From positions 2,356,001 through 2,420,000 of the forward strand of contig NC_007925.1 of assembly GCF_000013745.1 (NCBI RefSeq): a stretch of 64,000 nt of DNA. Reading direction: 5' to 3'. The DNA comes from Rhodopseudomonas_A palustris_F. Lineage in GTDB: Bacteria > Pseudomonadota > Alphaproteobacteria > Rhizobiales > Xanthobacteraceae. The translations under genes and the position numbers were made by a program. This document shows positions 8,129 through 17,393 of the stretch, one piece after another (positions within the stretch are counted from its first letter, which is position 1; every line of letters begins with the position of its first letter). Under the pieces are notes generated by a model that saw nothing but the letters and a program-made list of their open reading frames with translations, ran no database searches and was not told where the DNA came from.

Positions 8129-8839
8129 TCAGCCGCGGCTGCGGTCGGCGCTGTCGGCGCGGCGATCGATCGGCAGCACCACCACCTTGGTGCCGACATT
8201 GACCCGCGAATACAGATCGGCGACGTCCGCATTGGTCAGCCGGATGCAGCCGGAGGACACCCGCGTGCCGATGGTCGCCGGCGCGTTGGTTCCGTGGATG
8301 CGATAGATCGAGCCGCCGAGATACATTGCGCGGGCGCCGAGCGGGTTGCCGGGGCCGCCGGCCATGAAGCGCGGCAGATAGGGCTGCCGCGCGATCATCT
8401 CGGCGGGCGGCGTCCAGTTCGGCCATTCGGCCTTCCTGGTGATCGGCTGCACGCCGGACCAGGTGAAGCCGTCGCGGCCGACCCCGATGCCGTAGCGCAT
8501 CGCCCGACCATTGCCGAGCACCAGATAGAGATAGGTGTTGGCGGTGTCGATCACGATGGTGCCTTGCGCCTCGCGGGTGGTGTAGTTCACCACCTGGCGT
8601 TTCAGCCGGGCCGGCAGTTCGCTGCGAACCACGGCGTCGTCGTCCTGCGGCGCGATCTGGGCCTGCGGTGCCGGCGGCATCGGTTGCTGCAGCATCGGCA
8701 GCGGCAGGAACGGGAACAGCGGCAGCGGCGCAGCCTGCGCCGGGCCGGCAAAGGCCACGACGCCGATCGTCAAGACCGCGAGCGAGGCAAGGTAGCGGCG
8801 GGACCTATCAGCGAGCTTGAAACCAGCGAAATTGATCAT
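8129..8839 (-). CDS. L,D-transpeptidase (YkuD domain), periplasmic
   Basis: The 236-residue protein has a signal peptide ending in AFAGPAQA, a proline-rich linker (LPLFPFLPLPMLQQPMPP), and a YkuD domain with the catalytic motif HGTNAPATIGTRVSSGCIRL. That motif contains the His and the nucleophilic Cys. Such enzymes make 3-3 peptidoglycan cross-links or attach proteins to peptidoglycan. The start at 8839 has GGAGA eleven bases upstream and yields a proper signal peptide; the in-frame codon at 8875 would add an uncharacteristic leader. Ends in a charged tail (RRADSADRSRG). Confidence 0.88.
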   Translation of the reverse strand: MINFAGFKLADRSRRYLASLAVLTIGVVAFAGPAQAAPLPLFPFLPLPMLQQPMPPAPQAQIAPQDDDAVVRSELPARLKRQVVNYTTREAQGTIVIDTANTYLYLVLGNGRAMRYGIGVGRDGFTWSGVQPITRKAEWPNWTPPAEMIARQPYLPRFMAGGPGNPLGARAMYLGGSIYRIHGTNAPATIGTRVSSGCIRLTNADVADLYSRVNVGTKVVVLPIDRRADSADRSRG

Positions 8840-9522
8840 GACCTGTCTCCGATTTGAGCGCCCTGTGAGCGCCATTGCGGCGCTTCGTTGGCTGCAGAGA
8901 TAGGCGGCAATGGTTTCTGGAAGTTGTCGTCGATGCCGGCAAATGGTTTCGTCGCAGGCGGAATTGTTTCATCGGCGGCGCCGGTTGCTATCAGCCTTGC
9001 TGATCTGCTGCGCCAGCCGTGCGATTCAACGCCGGCGATTAGTCATTCCTTCATCACGCGCGGCAGGCGATCGCCCCGCCGCGAACCAGCCCGGTTCCGG
9101 CGTTCGCGGCTTGCAGGTGTCGTCAAGCCGGCGGCGAATCGACAGTTCCGCGCGCCGCGGATGCCGCGCAGCGCCGCTGCGGTGTGCCGGCCGGGCCCAG
9201 TTCGATGATGCATTAATGCAACGAACGGTTGAGGAGTTCGCGGCGCGGGGAACAATCGCACCGGCTTCGAGCCCTTCTGTCTGCGCTATCCCTCTGCTTA
9301 TGTTGAGTGATTTTCCACGGCCCGGCGGCGCCTCCGGCCGCGCCAGATGGTGGCCTGGTACTGGTACGAGTTGTTGCGTTCGCGCTTTCCCGTCAACGAA
9401 TTGGTCACGTCTGCCGTTCTCGGCGGCGTGAAGGTGTCGGCCGCGATCGCGTCGCGGTGTGTTGCACGGCGGCCTGCGCGTCATCGGACGCCGGGAACAA
9501 GTCTTCAGACGGCAGGCCCGAA
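8840..9522. other. Long divergent intergenic region before the autotransporter
   Basis: No credible gene was found in these 683 bases between two divergent genes. A perfect 12-base palindrome TGCATTAATGCA lies at 9209-9220, in a locally AT-rich patch that could hold the autotransporter promoter or a regulator site. AATGGTTTC occurs twice and AATTGTTTC once near 8908-8970. A plus-strand open frame from 9347 (starting MVAWYWYELLRSRFP) has an odd composition and no support. Confidence 0.4.
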
Positions 9523-12500
9523 ATGACGACTGCTGACACCATCCGAGGCCGGTCCGGCCCGTGCGGACGCGTCCTGCGCGGCCTGCTGACCTCGCTGTTG
9601 TCACTCGGGTGTGTGCTCTGCCTGTTCGGCACCGCTGCCCGCGCGATCGATGTCGGCAGTCGTGGCGATTGGGATAACGCCGTCGTAGCGGTCGGCGCGG
9701 CCGCCGCGGGGGCCACGGTCACCATCAACATCACCGCCGGCTTCACGCTGACGAGTTCGCTGCCGCAGCTGTTGGCCGTCCAACTCAACGTCACCGTCAA
9801 CGTCAACGGCAACGGCCTGGTGATCGACGGCGGCTCGACCTATCAGGGCATCCAGGTCAACGGCGCCAATGCCTTGACCGTCAACATTTCCAATCTGTCG
9901 GTGATCAACACCAAGGCGACCGGCGGCAGCGGCTTGGCCGGGGAGAACGGCTATTACAGCGGCGGGCTGTCCTACGGCTCGGGCGGCGGTGGCGGCGGCG
10001 GGCTCGGCGGCGGCGGCGGCCTCTTGGTCGGCAGCGGCGCCATCGTGACGCTGAGCGCGGTGACCTTCACCGGCAACATCGCGCAAGGCGGCGCCGGCGG
10101 CGTGGGCGGTTCGGCACAGAATACGGTTTCGGATCCGGTCAATGGCGGCAATGGCGGTGCCGGCGGCGTCGCCAATAATTCCGGAGCGACCGGCGGCGGC
10201 GGCGCCGGCGGCACCGGCGGCCACACCGGCACCCAGGGAACCGCCGGGTCGCCGGGAGCGGCGTTCGGCGATGGCGGCGGCGGCGGCGGCGGCTCCGGCA
10301 CCACCGCGAGCATCAACTACACCTCGAATAATCCCGGCGGCAGCGGCAATGCTAACGGCGGCGCCGGCGGGCAGGGCGGCGACGGTGCCACCAACGCCAG
10401 CGGCGCCGGTGGACCGGGGCCGGGCGCGGACGGCGGCAACGGCGGCGTCGGCGGCGGTGCCCGCGGCGGCGCGATCTATGTCGCCACCGGCGGCAGCCTG
10501 ACCATTCTCGACACCCCGGTCAACGGCGCCACTGCTATCGGCGGCGCCGGCGGCACCGGCGGCACCGGCACCGGTCCGAGTGCGATCCCCGGCGGCGCCG
10601 GCAGCACCGGCAGCACCGCCGGCGCCGGCATCTTTCTCAGCGGCGTGATGGCCAATATCGGAGTGTCGGCGGGCAACGTCACCTATGCCAACAGCATCGG
10701 CGGCACCGGCCTGACCACCGGCGGCGTCAACACCGCGATCACCAAGCTCGGCGCCGGCACGCTGGCGCTGTCGGCGACCAATGATTTCACCGGCAATGTC
10801 GCGATCGCCGCCGGCACGCTGTCGATCGCCGCCACGGCCAATCTCGGCAACGTCGCCAATGACGTGGTGATCTCGGACGGCGCCGGCCTGGCCGTCACCG
10901 CGACGACGACGCTGGCCGCTGCCCGTGCCTTCTTCATCGCAGGCACGTCCACCATCGACGTCGCCAGCGCCACCACCACGACGCTGCAGGGCGTCGTCGG
11001 CAACGGCACCTCGGCCGGCTCGCTGGTCAAGAGCGGCGACGGCACGCTGTTGCTGTCGGCGACCAACACCTACAGCGGCGCCACCACGGTTTCCGGCGGC
11101 ACGCTGCGCGCCGGGGCGTCGAATGCGATCCCGAGCGGCACCGCGATGACCGTCGCCAATGCCGCGACCTTCGACCTCAACGGCTTTGCGCGCGGGCTCG
11201 GCTCGCTGGCCGGCGCCGGCACCGTCAGCAATGGCGGCGGCAGCGCCGTCACGCTGACCACCGGCAGCAACGGCACCGACACCGTGTTCTCCGGCGTCGT
11301 GCAGAACGGCGTCAATGCGGTGTCGCTGACCAAGACCGGCGCCGGCCAGCTGACGCTCGACGGCGCCAACGCCTATTCGGGCGCCACCACGGTCAACGCC
11401 GGCACGCTTTCGGTGAACGGTTCGATCGCGAGCTCGGCGCTGACCAGCGTCAATGCCGGCGCCACGCTCGCCGGCACCGGCAGCGTCGGCAACACCACGA
11501 TCAATGGCGGTACACTCGCCCCGGGCAATTCGATCGGCACGCTGAGCGTGACCGGCAACCTCACCCTCACGGCCGCCGCGAGCTACATGGTCGAAATCTC
11601 GCCGACCGCCTCCGACCGCACCAACGTCAGCGGCACAGCGACGCTCGGCGGCGCCACGGTGAATGCCAGTTTCGCGGCCGGCAGCTATGCCAACAAGCAA
11701 TACACCCTGGTCAATGCCACCGGCGGCATCATCGGCACCTTCGGGGCGCTCTCGAACAGCAACCTGCCGTCCGGCTTCAAATCCAGCCTCGGCTACGACG
11801 CCAATAACGCCTATCTCGATCTGGTGCTCGACCTGGCGCCGACGCCTTCCCCGACCGGAGACACGCCTGCGGTCGGCCTCAACGTCAACCAGGCCCGGGT
11901 CGCCAGCGCGCTGAGCAATTACTTCGCCAGGGCCGGCAGCATTCCGATGGTGTTCGGCGCGCTGACGCCGGCCGGGCTGAGCATCGCGGCGGGCGAGCCG
12001 GCCACCGGCATGCAGCAGTCCACATTCACTGCGATGACGCTGTTCATGGGCGTGCTGACCGATCCGTTCGCCGCCGGACGCGGCGTCGATCCGTCGAGCG
12101 GCGCTGCGGCCTTCGCCGACGCGGCCGGCGAGCGCGGCGCGCCGCGTGGCGCCTTTGCGATGGTCGGCAAGGCGGTGCCGCATCCGCTGCCGCGCCCGAT
12201 CGTCGAGCCGCGCTGGAACGTCTGGGCCGCGGGCTTCGGCGGCTCGCAGACCACCGACGGCAACGCGTCGCAGGGATCCAACCGCGCCACCTCGCGGCTG
12301 GCCGGCACCGCGGTCGGCGCCGACTATTGGCTGTCGCCGATGACCGTCGCTGGCGTGGCACTGGCGGGCGGCGGCAGCAGTTTCGGCGTCGATGGATTGG
12401 GCAGCGGCCGTTCCGACCTGTTCCAGGCCGGCGCCTTCATCCGGCATCAGCGCGGCGCGGCTTACGTCACCGCCGCCGCCGCTTACGGCTGGCAGGACGT

Positions 12501-13065
12501 CACCACCGACCGCACCGTCGCGCTCGGCGGGCTGGCGCAGTTGCACGGCAGCTTCAACGCCAACGCCTATTCCGGCCGCGTCGAAGCCGGCAACCGCTAT
12601 CTGCTGCCGAGCTTCGGCGGATTTGGCAGCTTCGGCCTGACGCCCTACGCCGCGGCGCAAGTCACCGCGTTCGATCTGCCGGCCTATGCCGAGCAGGCCA
12701 ATGCCGGCCCCAACACCTTCGCGCTGGCCTATGGCGCCAAGACCGCCACCGCGACCCGCAGCGAACTGGGCCTGCGCAGCGACAAGGCGTTCGCGCTCAA
12801 CGCGGCGCTGTTGACGCTGCGCGGCCGCGTCGCCTGGGCGCATGATTTCGATACCGACCGCAGCCTCGCCGCGACCTTCCAGACGCTGCCGGGGGCGTCC
12901 TTCGTGGTCGGCGGCGCCAGGGTGGCGCGCGATGCCGCGCTGACCACGGCGCAGGCGGAACTGAGCTTCGCCGGCGGCATCTCGCTGCTGGCGAGCTTCG
13001 AGGGCGAGTTCTCCGACGTCAGCCGCTCCTATGCCGGCAAGGGCGTGGTGCGCTACGCTTGGTGA
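9523..13065 (+). CDS. Glycine-rich autotransporter (type Va) with PATR repeats
   Basis: The 1180-residue protein has an extended signal peptide (LLTSLLSLGCVLCLFGTAARA) and a beta-helical passenger. Within it is a Gly-rich segment (residues ~150-350, many GG, GGA and GGN runs) and at least three autotransporter-associated beta-strand repeats of the type KTGAGQLTLDGANAYSGATT ... GTLSVNG. From about residue 890 there is a C-terminal beta-barrel translocator ending in the aromatic GVVRYAW. The passenger would be surface-exposed and may act in adhesion; no protease triad is obvious. The start is placed at 9523 because the signal peptide begins there. Many long frames on both strands here are artefacts of the GGC-rich composition. 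Confidence 0.9.
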   Translation: MTTADTIRGRSGPCGRVLRGLLTSLLSLGCVLCLFGTAARAIDVGSRGDWDNAVVAVGAAAAGATVTINITAGFTLTSSLPQLLAVQLNVTVNVNGNGLVIDGGSTYQGIQVNGANALTVNISNLSVINTKATGGSGLAGENGYYSGGLSYGSGGGGGGGLGGGGGLLVGSGAIVTLSAVTFTGNIAQGGAGGVGGSAQNTVSDPVNGGNGGAGGVANNSGATGGGGAGGTGGHTGTQGTAGSPGAAFGDGGGGGGGSGTTASINYTSNNPGGSGNANGGAGGQGGDGATNASGAGGPGPGADGGNGGVGGGARGGAIYVATGGSLTILDTPVNGATAIGGAGGTGGTGTGPSAIPGGAGSTGSTAGAGIFLSGVMANIGVSAGNVTYANSIGGTGLTTGGVNTAITKLGAGTLALSATNDFTGNVAIAAGTLSIAATANLGNVANDVVISDGAGLAVTATTTLAAARAFFIAGTSTIDVASATTTTLQGVVGNGTSAGSLVKSGDGTLLLSATNTYSGATTVSGGTLRAGASNAIPSGTAMTVANAATFDLNGFARGLGSLAGAGTVSNGGGSAVTLTTGSNGTDTVFSGVVQNGVNAVSLTKTGAGQLTLDGANAYSGATTVNAGTLSVNGSIASSALTSVNAGATLAGTGSVGNTTINGGTLAPGNSIGTLSVTGNLTLTAAASYMVEISPTASDRTNVSGTATLGGATVNASFAAGSYANKQYTLVNATGGIIGTFGALSNSNLPSGFKSSLGYDANNAYLDLVLDLAPTPSPTGDTPAVGLNVNQARVASALSNYFARAGSIPMVFGALTPAGLSIAAGEPATGMQQSTFTAMTLFMGVLTDPFAAGRGVDPSSGAAAFADAAGERGAPRGAFAMVGKAVPHPLPRPIVEPRWNVWAAGFGGSQTTDGNASQGSNRATSRLAGTAVGADYWLSPMTVAGVALAGGGSSFGVDGLGSGRSDLFQAGAFIRHQRGAAYVTAAAAYGWQDVTTDRTVALGGLAQLHGSFNANAYSGRVEAGNRYLLPSFGGFGSFGLTPYAAAQVTAFDLPAYAEQANAGPNTFALAYGAKTATATRSELGLRSDKAFALNAALLTLRGRVAWAHDFDTDRSLAATFQTLPGASFVVGGARVARDAALTTAQAELSFAGGISLLASFEGEFSDVSRSYAGKGVVRYAW

Positions 13066-13151
13066 GGCGCGGCCGGACGCCGGCCGCAAACGTTCCTTTA
13101 CCTTCTTGCGCCAGGGTGGTTGCAGCAGCCCTCCGACGCGAGAGAACGCCC

Positions 13152-13472
13152 GTGAACAAGCTCCAGTATTGCGTCACAGCCATCGCGGCGCTGGCCTCGA
13201 CCTCGGCACTCGCCGCCGATTACATGGCCGCGCCGGTTCAGCCGCGTTACGTGCGCCGCGCTCCGCCGCCGATGTATTACGCCGCCCCGATGCCGCGGAT
13301 TCCGCAGGCGCCGCCGGTGATCTGGGTGCAGGCGCCGCCGAACTACGTCCGGCATCTGGTCCCGGTGCAGGGCTGCGGCGGCTGCGGCCCCGGCTATGCT
13401 TCGGTGGGCGAATGGCAGCAGACCCTGCCGCCGGGGCCGTTCGATCGCTATATCGACGACTACGGCTATTAG
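13152..13472 (+). CDS. Small exported Pro/Tyr-rich protein of unknown function
   Basis: Starting from GTG, the 106-residue product has a signal peptide (MNKLQYCVTAIAALASTSALAA) and a mature part rich in Pro, Tyr, Ala and Val. That part contains a GCGGCGPG cysteine pair and ends FDRYIDDYGY. I do not recognise the family. An in-frame start at 13059 would put an arginine-rich leader before the signal peptide, so the GTG is preferred. It follows the autotransporter by 86 bases on the same strand. Confidence 0.65.
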   Translation: MNKLQYCVTAIAALASTSALAADYMAAPVQPRYVRRAPPPMYYAAPMPRIPQAPPVIWVQAPPNYVRHLVPVQGCGGCGPGYASVGEWQQTLPPGPFDRYIDDYGY

Positions 13473-13497
13473 CGCGCCGCGGCGTCACACTTCGCGC

Positions 13498-13524
13498 GCG
13501 GCGAGACAAAAAATCTCTCGCCGC
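13498..13524. terminator. Hairpin after the small exported protein gene
   Basis: A 9-bp stem GCGGCGAGA / TCTCGCCGC surrounds an A-rich loop, 26 bases after the stop codon. There is no T-tract after it, so it may be a stability hairpin or a weak terminator. Confidence 0.4.
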
Positions 13525-13631
13525 CGCGACGCGGAGTGACATCATGCTACGCGAGGCGGTGTGATCTGTCGGCGCTGACGATGCGAGACGAACCGTCCTT
13601 GCGCCGCAACAATCGGCGCATCAACCCGCTG

Positions 13632-13903
13632 CCTCCCGCATATCGCTTCGCTCATGCGGGCTACCGGCTCGATGCGACGTAGTGAGCTGAGTTAACTGTG
13701 ACCCGTAGATCCGTAGCCCGGATGAGCGCAGCGAAATCCGGGACTCTTCGTCGCGGCGTCTCGCCGCTAAGAGCCGTCATTCCGGGGCGCGAGCGGCGCA
13801 AGCCGCGCGCGAACCCGGAATCTTGCAACAGGTGGCGGCGGTTTGCTCCGGCAGCGAGAGTCCGGGTTCGCTCGTTCTGACGAACGCGCGCCCCGGAATG
13901 ACA
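13632..13903. repeat. Composite of dispersed repeats, families D and C
   Basis: Three pieces are visible. A half D element (CGCTTCGCTCATGCGGGCTA) lies at 13632-13667. A second D half in the other orientation (GTAGCCCGGATGAGCG...ATCCGGGA) lies at 13713-13745. A full family C palindrome begins GTCATTCCGGGGCGCGAGCG and ends CGCGCCCCGGAATGAC at 13776-13902. Similar C copies are at 22545-22667, 49677-49800 and 54142-54256; D copies are at 55447-55518 and 56956-57027. Confidence 0.7.
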
Positions 13904-14321
13904 GCCGTTTTTCTATGAAGCCTAACGGTCAGTCCGTTTCAGGACCGCCGAGCCGCGCACGCTCCAGGAAGCCGGGATCATCAAATACCGATGTCTGCAT
14001 CGCAGCGCTACGATCGGGCCGCGCTCCTCCGCAACGCGTCGCTGCGCACGCAGCGACCCATCACCCTGGCTTGCGAGAGAACTGCCTGCGCAGCGACGAC
14101 GCGGATGCAGCGGCTCCATCGCGGTCGCGTTGTTGCGCTGCGGAAGGCGATCGCCGGACGCGTTGGTATCGAGGCTCACACTCCGCGTCGCAGCGGAACG
14201 GCTCCTATGTGTATTTTGGTGGTCCGAACTGTTGGCTGCCTGACAGACAGACAGGGCGCCGGACCCCTAGACTACCAGCGTCTGAGGCAATCAAGCCGAC
14301 GCCCTCAAGAAGGCTAGCGCC
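13904..14321. other. Gene-free stretch after the composite repeat
   Basis: I see no convincing ORF, RNA or known repeat here. The short frames on both strands have irregular composition. The last 40 bases carry the ribosome binding site (AAGAAGG) of the next gene. It may be decayed coding DNA. Confidence 0.3.
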
Positions 14322-14729
14322 ATGCAGCGACGCCGTTCCAAGCCGCATTCGTTTGAAGACCAGATCGCCCGGCATCGCGGTCGGCTCGAAGCCCAAGCCA
14401 GCCAACTTCCGGAGGGGCCGGAACGCGAAGCGGTCAATCAGAAGATCGGTCAGCTACAAGTGGCGTCACGCATGAATAGTTGGCTGTCGAGGACGGCGGA
14501 GCAGACCGATCAGCGGCTCGATGCGGAGTTGCTGCCGATGCAGCGGCCGCGGTGCCCCAAATGCCAGGTCCGCATGGTATCGGTGGCGGTCGCGCCCGAA
14601 CCCAACGGAGCGGAAGAGCGGGTTTTCAAATGCTTGAAGTGCAACGAGAGCCGGGCGCGCCGGAGCGAAGATCCGCTGCGGTCTGGCGCGGTCGGTTGGC
14701 TCGCGGGCGAACTGAGGAAACCGGGATAG
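14322..14729 (+). CDS. Conserved hypothetical protein with a C-terminal zinc-ribbon-like pair
   Basis: The 135-residue protein has a basic N-terminus, a charged helical region (residues ~10-65, possibly coiled) and a compact module with CPKC at about residues 78-81 and CLKC about 30 residues later. That CxxC...CxxC spacing suggests one zinc ribbon. No catalytic motif is visible. The ATG has AAGG eleven bases upstream. The next small gene starts six bases after its stop, so the two are probably co-transcribed. Confidence 0.6.
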   Translation: MQRRRSKPHSFEDQIARHRGRLEAQASQLPEGPEREAVNQKIGQLQVASRMNSWLSRTAEQTDQRLDAELLPMQRPRCPKCQVRMVSVAVAPEPNGAEERVFKCLKCNESRARRSEDPLRSGAVGWLAGELRKPG

Positions 14730-14735
14730 TCGACG

Positions 14736-14960
14736 ATGCCAGGATATTGCGCCTCTACGGTTGGCCCGGATGGCTATGTCATCACCTCGCGGGCCTTCGT
14801 TGCCGCCGATGACGACGACGCCATCGTCTGGGTCAAGCAGTTCATCGACGGCTACGACATGGCGCTTTGGACCCAAGCGCGGTTGGTCGCGCGCGTGAAG
14901 GCGGCGCCCGCGCTTGGCTCGCCGCACGGGGCGGCCTCCCGAGCTTGCGTTCGGACGTAA
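14736..14960 (+). CDS. Small conserved hypothetical protein
   Basis: The 74-residue protein has a core YVITSRAFVAADDDDAIVWV...DMALWTQARLVARVKA. This resembles the small proteins common in this group of bacteria that combine a DDDDAI-type helix with a final ELW-x-RLV strand. Their function is unknown. It begins six bases after the zinc-ribbon gene. The last ~15 residues (GSPHGAASRACVRT) look like read-through tail. Confidence 0.5.
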   Translation: MPGYCASTVGPDGYVITSRAFVAADDDDAIVWVKQFIDGYDMALWTQARLVARVKAAPALGSPHGAASRACVRT

Positions 14961-14998
14961 TTCGATCTCAGCTCTGTCGTCGTTTTCGGCTCCCTCGC

Positions 14999-15247
14999 TC
15001 AATGCCGGGTCTTGTTGCCGACGTTGAGAAACGGCCGCCGCGCCGATTCGTGTTTTTCGAAGAGTTCGAGCCAGCGGCGGTCTTCCGGCAGCGCCCAGTC
15101 GTCGTCGGCGTGCTGCGAGCGCGGGCAGGAATTGGCGATCGCGTCCTCGAGCTCGAAGAACTCCGCGGTCTCTTCGACCGTGAGCCCGATCAGCACGCGG
15201 TTGCCCTGCGCGTCGAGCTGATAGCGATCGTCGTCGTCGATCATCAT
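14999..15247 (-). CDS. Small conserved hypothetical protein, acidic
   Basis: The 82-residue acidic protein begins MMIDDDDRYQLDAQGNRVLI, with LTVEETAEFFELEDAI and DRRWLELFEKHESARRPFL. It looks like a genuine soluble alpha-helical protein because composition and codon use fit, and short acidic proteins of this type recur in the family. Start could be either of the two initial Met codons. The gene converges on the preceding plus-strand pair. Confidence 0.55.
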   Translation of the reverse strand: MMIDDDDRYQLDAQGNRVLIGLTVEETAEFFELEDAIANSCPRSQHADDDWALPEDRRWLELFEKHESARRPFLNVGNKTRH

Positions 15248-15396
15248 GCCGTGCTGTGCGCCGTCGGCGGCGCGTCGTCAACGCCAAGCTGCACTTAACC
15301 TAACCGCTCAACCTTAACGGCGCGGCCGCCATGGTTAATGCTTGCTGAACCCGACGCACGAACAGATCGTTAAAGAAATTGTTCGATTGTGCGCGC

Positions 15397-16578
15397 ATGA
15401 CGCGCGGAGTTCGTTTGTATCTCGTCGGCTCCTTCGTCCTCGTCGCGATGGCTGGTTGCGGTCGGTATCAAGCCGAACGAGAACCCTGGCGCGCCGAGGC
15501 CGAGATCGCTTGCCTGAAATCCGGCGCGGTGAAAGAGACCCAAGACCTGGTGCGGATCGATCCGATCTCCGGCCCCGGGGTCTGCGGTGCCGAGTTTCCG
15601 TTGAAGGTCACGGCCTTGGGCGAAAGCGCCGGCCTCGGCTTTGCCGACGATCTGCGACCGCCGGGCTCGATCGGTGGCGACCAGCCGCGCTGGCCGGTCA
15701 ATCAGGCACGGTCAGCGCCCAGCTCCTATCCGGTGACCAGCGCGCCGCAGTCGCAATACCCGTCCTCGGCCGGACCGATGACGCTGAACCCGCCGGGCTT
15801 AGCGCAGCCCGCCGAAGACATCGATCTACCCCCGGATGGCGCGCCGCAGGGGGCCTACCAGGCCACGGAACCGCCGCGTTATCGCCCGGTGGGCGCCGCA
15901 AGCTCCGGCTATTCGGCCGATCGCAACGCTGCCCCAGCTTTGCCGCAGGATTATTCGCAGCCGCGGCTCGGCCCCGGGCCGGGCGATCTCACCGGCGCGG
16001 TCGGCCCGGTGGCGCTGAAGCCGGTCGCCACCTTGGCCTGTCCGATCGTCTCGGCGCTCGACAAATGGCTGGCGGAGGCGGTGCAGCCGGCGGCGCAGCG
16101 CTGGTTCGGCGTCCGCGTCGTCGAGATCAAGCAGATCTCGGCATATTCCTGCCGCGGCATGAACGGCAATTCGCGCGCGCATATTTCCGAACACGCCTTC
16201 GGCAACGCGCTCGACATCGCCGCCTTCACGCTGGCCGACGGCCGGCGCATCTCGGTCAAGGACGGCTGGAAGGGCTTGCCGGAAGAACAGGGCTTCTTGC
16301 GCGACGTCCATGCCTCGGCCTGCCAGGTGTTCAACACCGTGCTGTCGCCGGGCTCCAACGTCTTCCACTACGATCACATCCACGTCGATCTGATGCGCCG
16401 CTCGAGCCGCCGCATCATCTGCCAGCCGGCCGCGGTGTCCGGCGAAGAGGTCGCCGCGCGGGTCCAGCAGCGCAACCCCTATGCGACGAATTCGCCGGCC
16501 ATCACCGGCTCTTTGGGCGCGCACAAGGTGCCGCCGCGGCACAAGCCCGCCGGCGACGACGATTACGAAGACGAGTAG
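15397..16578 (+). CDS. Extensin-like C-terminal domain lipoprotein
   Basis: The 393-residue protein has a lipoprotein signal with lipobox VAMAGC (Cys near residue 19), so it should be anchored to a membrane. A Pro/Ser/Gln-rich central linker follows. The extensin-like domain (residues ~215-335) has ACPIVSALDKWL, SAYSCRGMNG, ISEHAFGNALDIAAFTL and HYDHIHVDLMRRSS. The conserved HAFGNALDI and HYDHIHVD segments resemble the metal-binding site of D-Ala-D-Ala-type peptidases, so a peptidoglycan role is plausible but unproven. The start at 15397 (ATG) is chosen over an upstream TTG because it gives the lipoprotein signal. Its last 16 bases overlap the convergent TetR gene. Confidence 0.85.
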   Translation: MTRGVRLYLVGSFVLVAMAGCGRYQAEREPWRAEAEIACLKSGAVKETQDLVRIDPISGPGVCGAEFPLKVTALGESAGLGFADDLRPPGSIGGDQPRWPVNQARSAPSSYPVTSAPQSQYPSSAGPMTLNPPGLAQPAEDIDLPPDGAPQGAYQATEPPRYRPVGAASSGYSADRNAAPALPQDYSQPRLGPGPGDLTGAVGPVALKPVATLACPIVSALDKWLAEAVQPAAQRWFGVRVVEIKQISAYSCRGMNGNSRAHISEHAFGNALDIAAFTLADGRRISVKDGWKGLPEEQGFLRDVHASACQVFNTVLSPGSNVFHYDHIHVDLMRRSSRRIICQPAAVSGEEVAARVQQRNPYATNSPAITGSLGAHKVPPRHKPAGDDDYEDE

Positions 16579-17219
16579 TCGCCTCGCTTAACCTGATAGG
16601 TGGCAAGAAACATCCGGATCGCGCTATCGACGACCCGCACGATCTCCTCGGCAGAGGGGGACGGCTTGGCGTTAAAAAGAAACGGCATGAACAAGGTGGC
16701 CTGGCAGCACTTCATGAATTGCGATGCCGCCAGATGGAAGTCGTCGATGGCGAGCTCGCCGAGGCCGGCGCGCTGCTCGAGATAGTTCGCCAACCGATCG
16801 ATCACCAGAGCGATGACATTGTGGTAGTAGCGCTTCCCGACCTCCGGCATGCGCTCGGCGATGGCCATGACGGTGCGGATCGATGAACCGCCGCCCGGTC
16901 GGCACAGCAACTGAATATAGGCAATTCCGAAATCCCGCAGCGTCGAGGGGGTGTCGCGGGTGACATCGAAGTTGAACGCGATCTTAGCCTGTTCGAGCAC
17001 TTCCCGGGCGACGATGGCTTCGAACAACGCGCTCTTGTCGGTGAAATAGACGTATAGCGTGCCCTTCGACACCCCGGCCGCCCGCGCGATCTCTCCCATG
17101 CTGGCGCCGTCGAAGCCGAGCTCGAGAAACACCGCGCGGGCGCCGTCGAGAATCTGGCGGCGCTTGGCGCTGTCTTCATCGGCCGGCGCGCCCGCGCTTG
17201 AGCTGGAAAATGCAACCAC
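16563..17219 (-). CDS. TetR/AcrR-family repressor of the adjacent efflux genes
   Basis: This 218-residue regulator starts from GTG (MVAFSSSSAGAPAD). Its HTH reads RRQILDGARAVFLELGFDGA...IARAAGVSKGTLYVYFTDK, a classical TetR N-terminus. The ligand domain contains ITEYQ-type helices and an AefR-like C-terminus. No ATG is available in frame upstream, so the GTG is the best start. It is divergent from emrA, and a perfect operator palindrome lies between them, which suggests autoregulation and repression of the pump. Convergent overlap with the extensin-like gene is 16 bases. Confidence 0.85.
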   Translation of the reverse strand: MVAFSSSSAGAPADEDSAKRRQILDGARAVFLELGFDGASMGEIARAAGVSKGTLYVYFTDKSALFEAIVAREVLEQAKIAFNFDVTRDTPSTLRDFGIAYIQLLCRPGGGSSIRTVMAIAERMPEVGKRYYHNVIALVIDRLANYLEQRAGLGELAIDDFHLAASQFMKCCQATLFMPFLFNAKPSPSAEEIVRVVDSAIRMFLATYQVKRGDYSSS

Positions 17220-17300
17220 TGGTTTAGACCGTATGAGGAAAGGCCGTCCGCTGCACCAATTCGAAAGGGGAGCCTGCAAGCATTCTAAGTACGATCTACG

Positions 17301-17321
17301 TTGACCGAACCGTTCGGTCAA
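17301..17321. promoter_or_regulatory. TetR operator between the repressor and emrA
   Basis: Two perfect 10-base arms, TTGACCGAAC and GTTCGGTCAA, surround one central C. This is a typical TetR-family site, placed 80 bases from the repressor start and 72 bases from emrA, so it probably covers both promoters. Confidence 0.8.
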
Positions 17322-17393
17322 TGGTAATTTAGGTACTCCAAACAGGCTGAAGCCGACGGCGTCTGGCCCACTAACTCGTCCAAGGAGCCCGCG

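Noticed and set aside
9347..9523. Possible small protein starting MVAWYWYELL before the autotransporter
   Set aside because: After about 30 residues the composition becomes Arg/Pro-rich, there is no ribosome binding site, and no family is recognised; a decayed fragment remains possible.
9601..13089. 1162-residue protein antisense to the autotransporter
   Set aside because: It is an Ala/Gly/Arg-rich mirror frame of the GGC-rich passenger gene; no domain is visible.
13922..14179. Minus-strand 85-residue ORF in the gap after the repeats
   Set aside because: No ribosome binding site, irregular composition, no similarity to anything I know.
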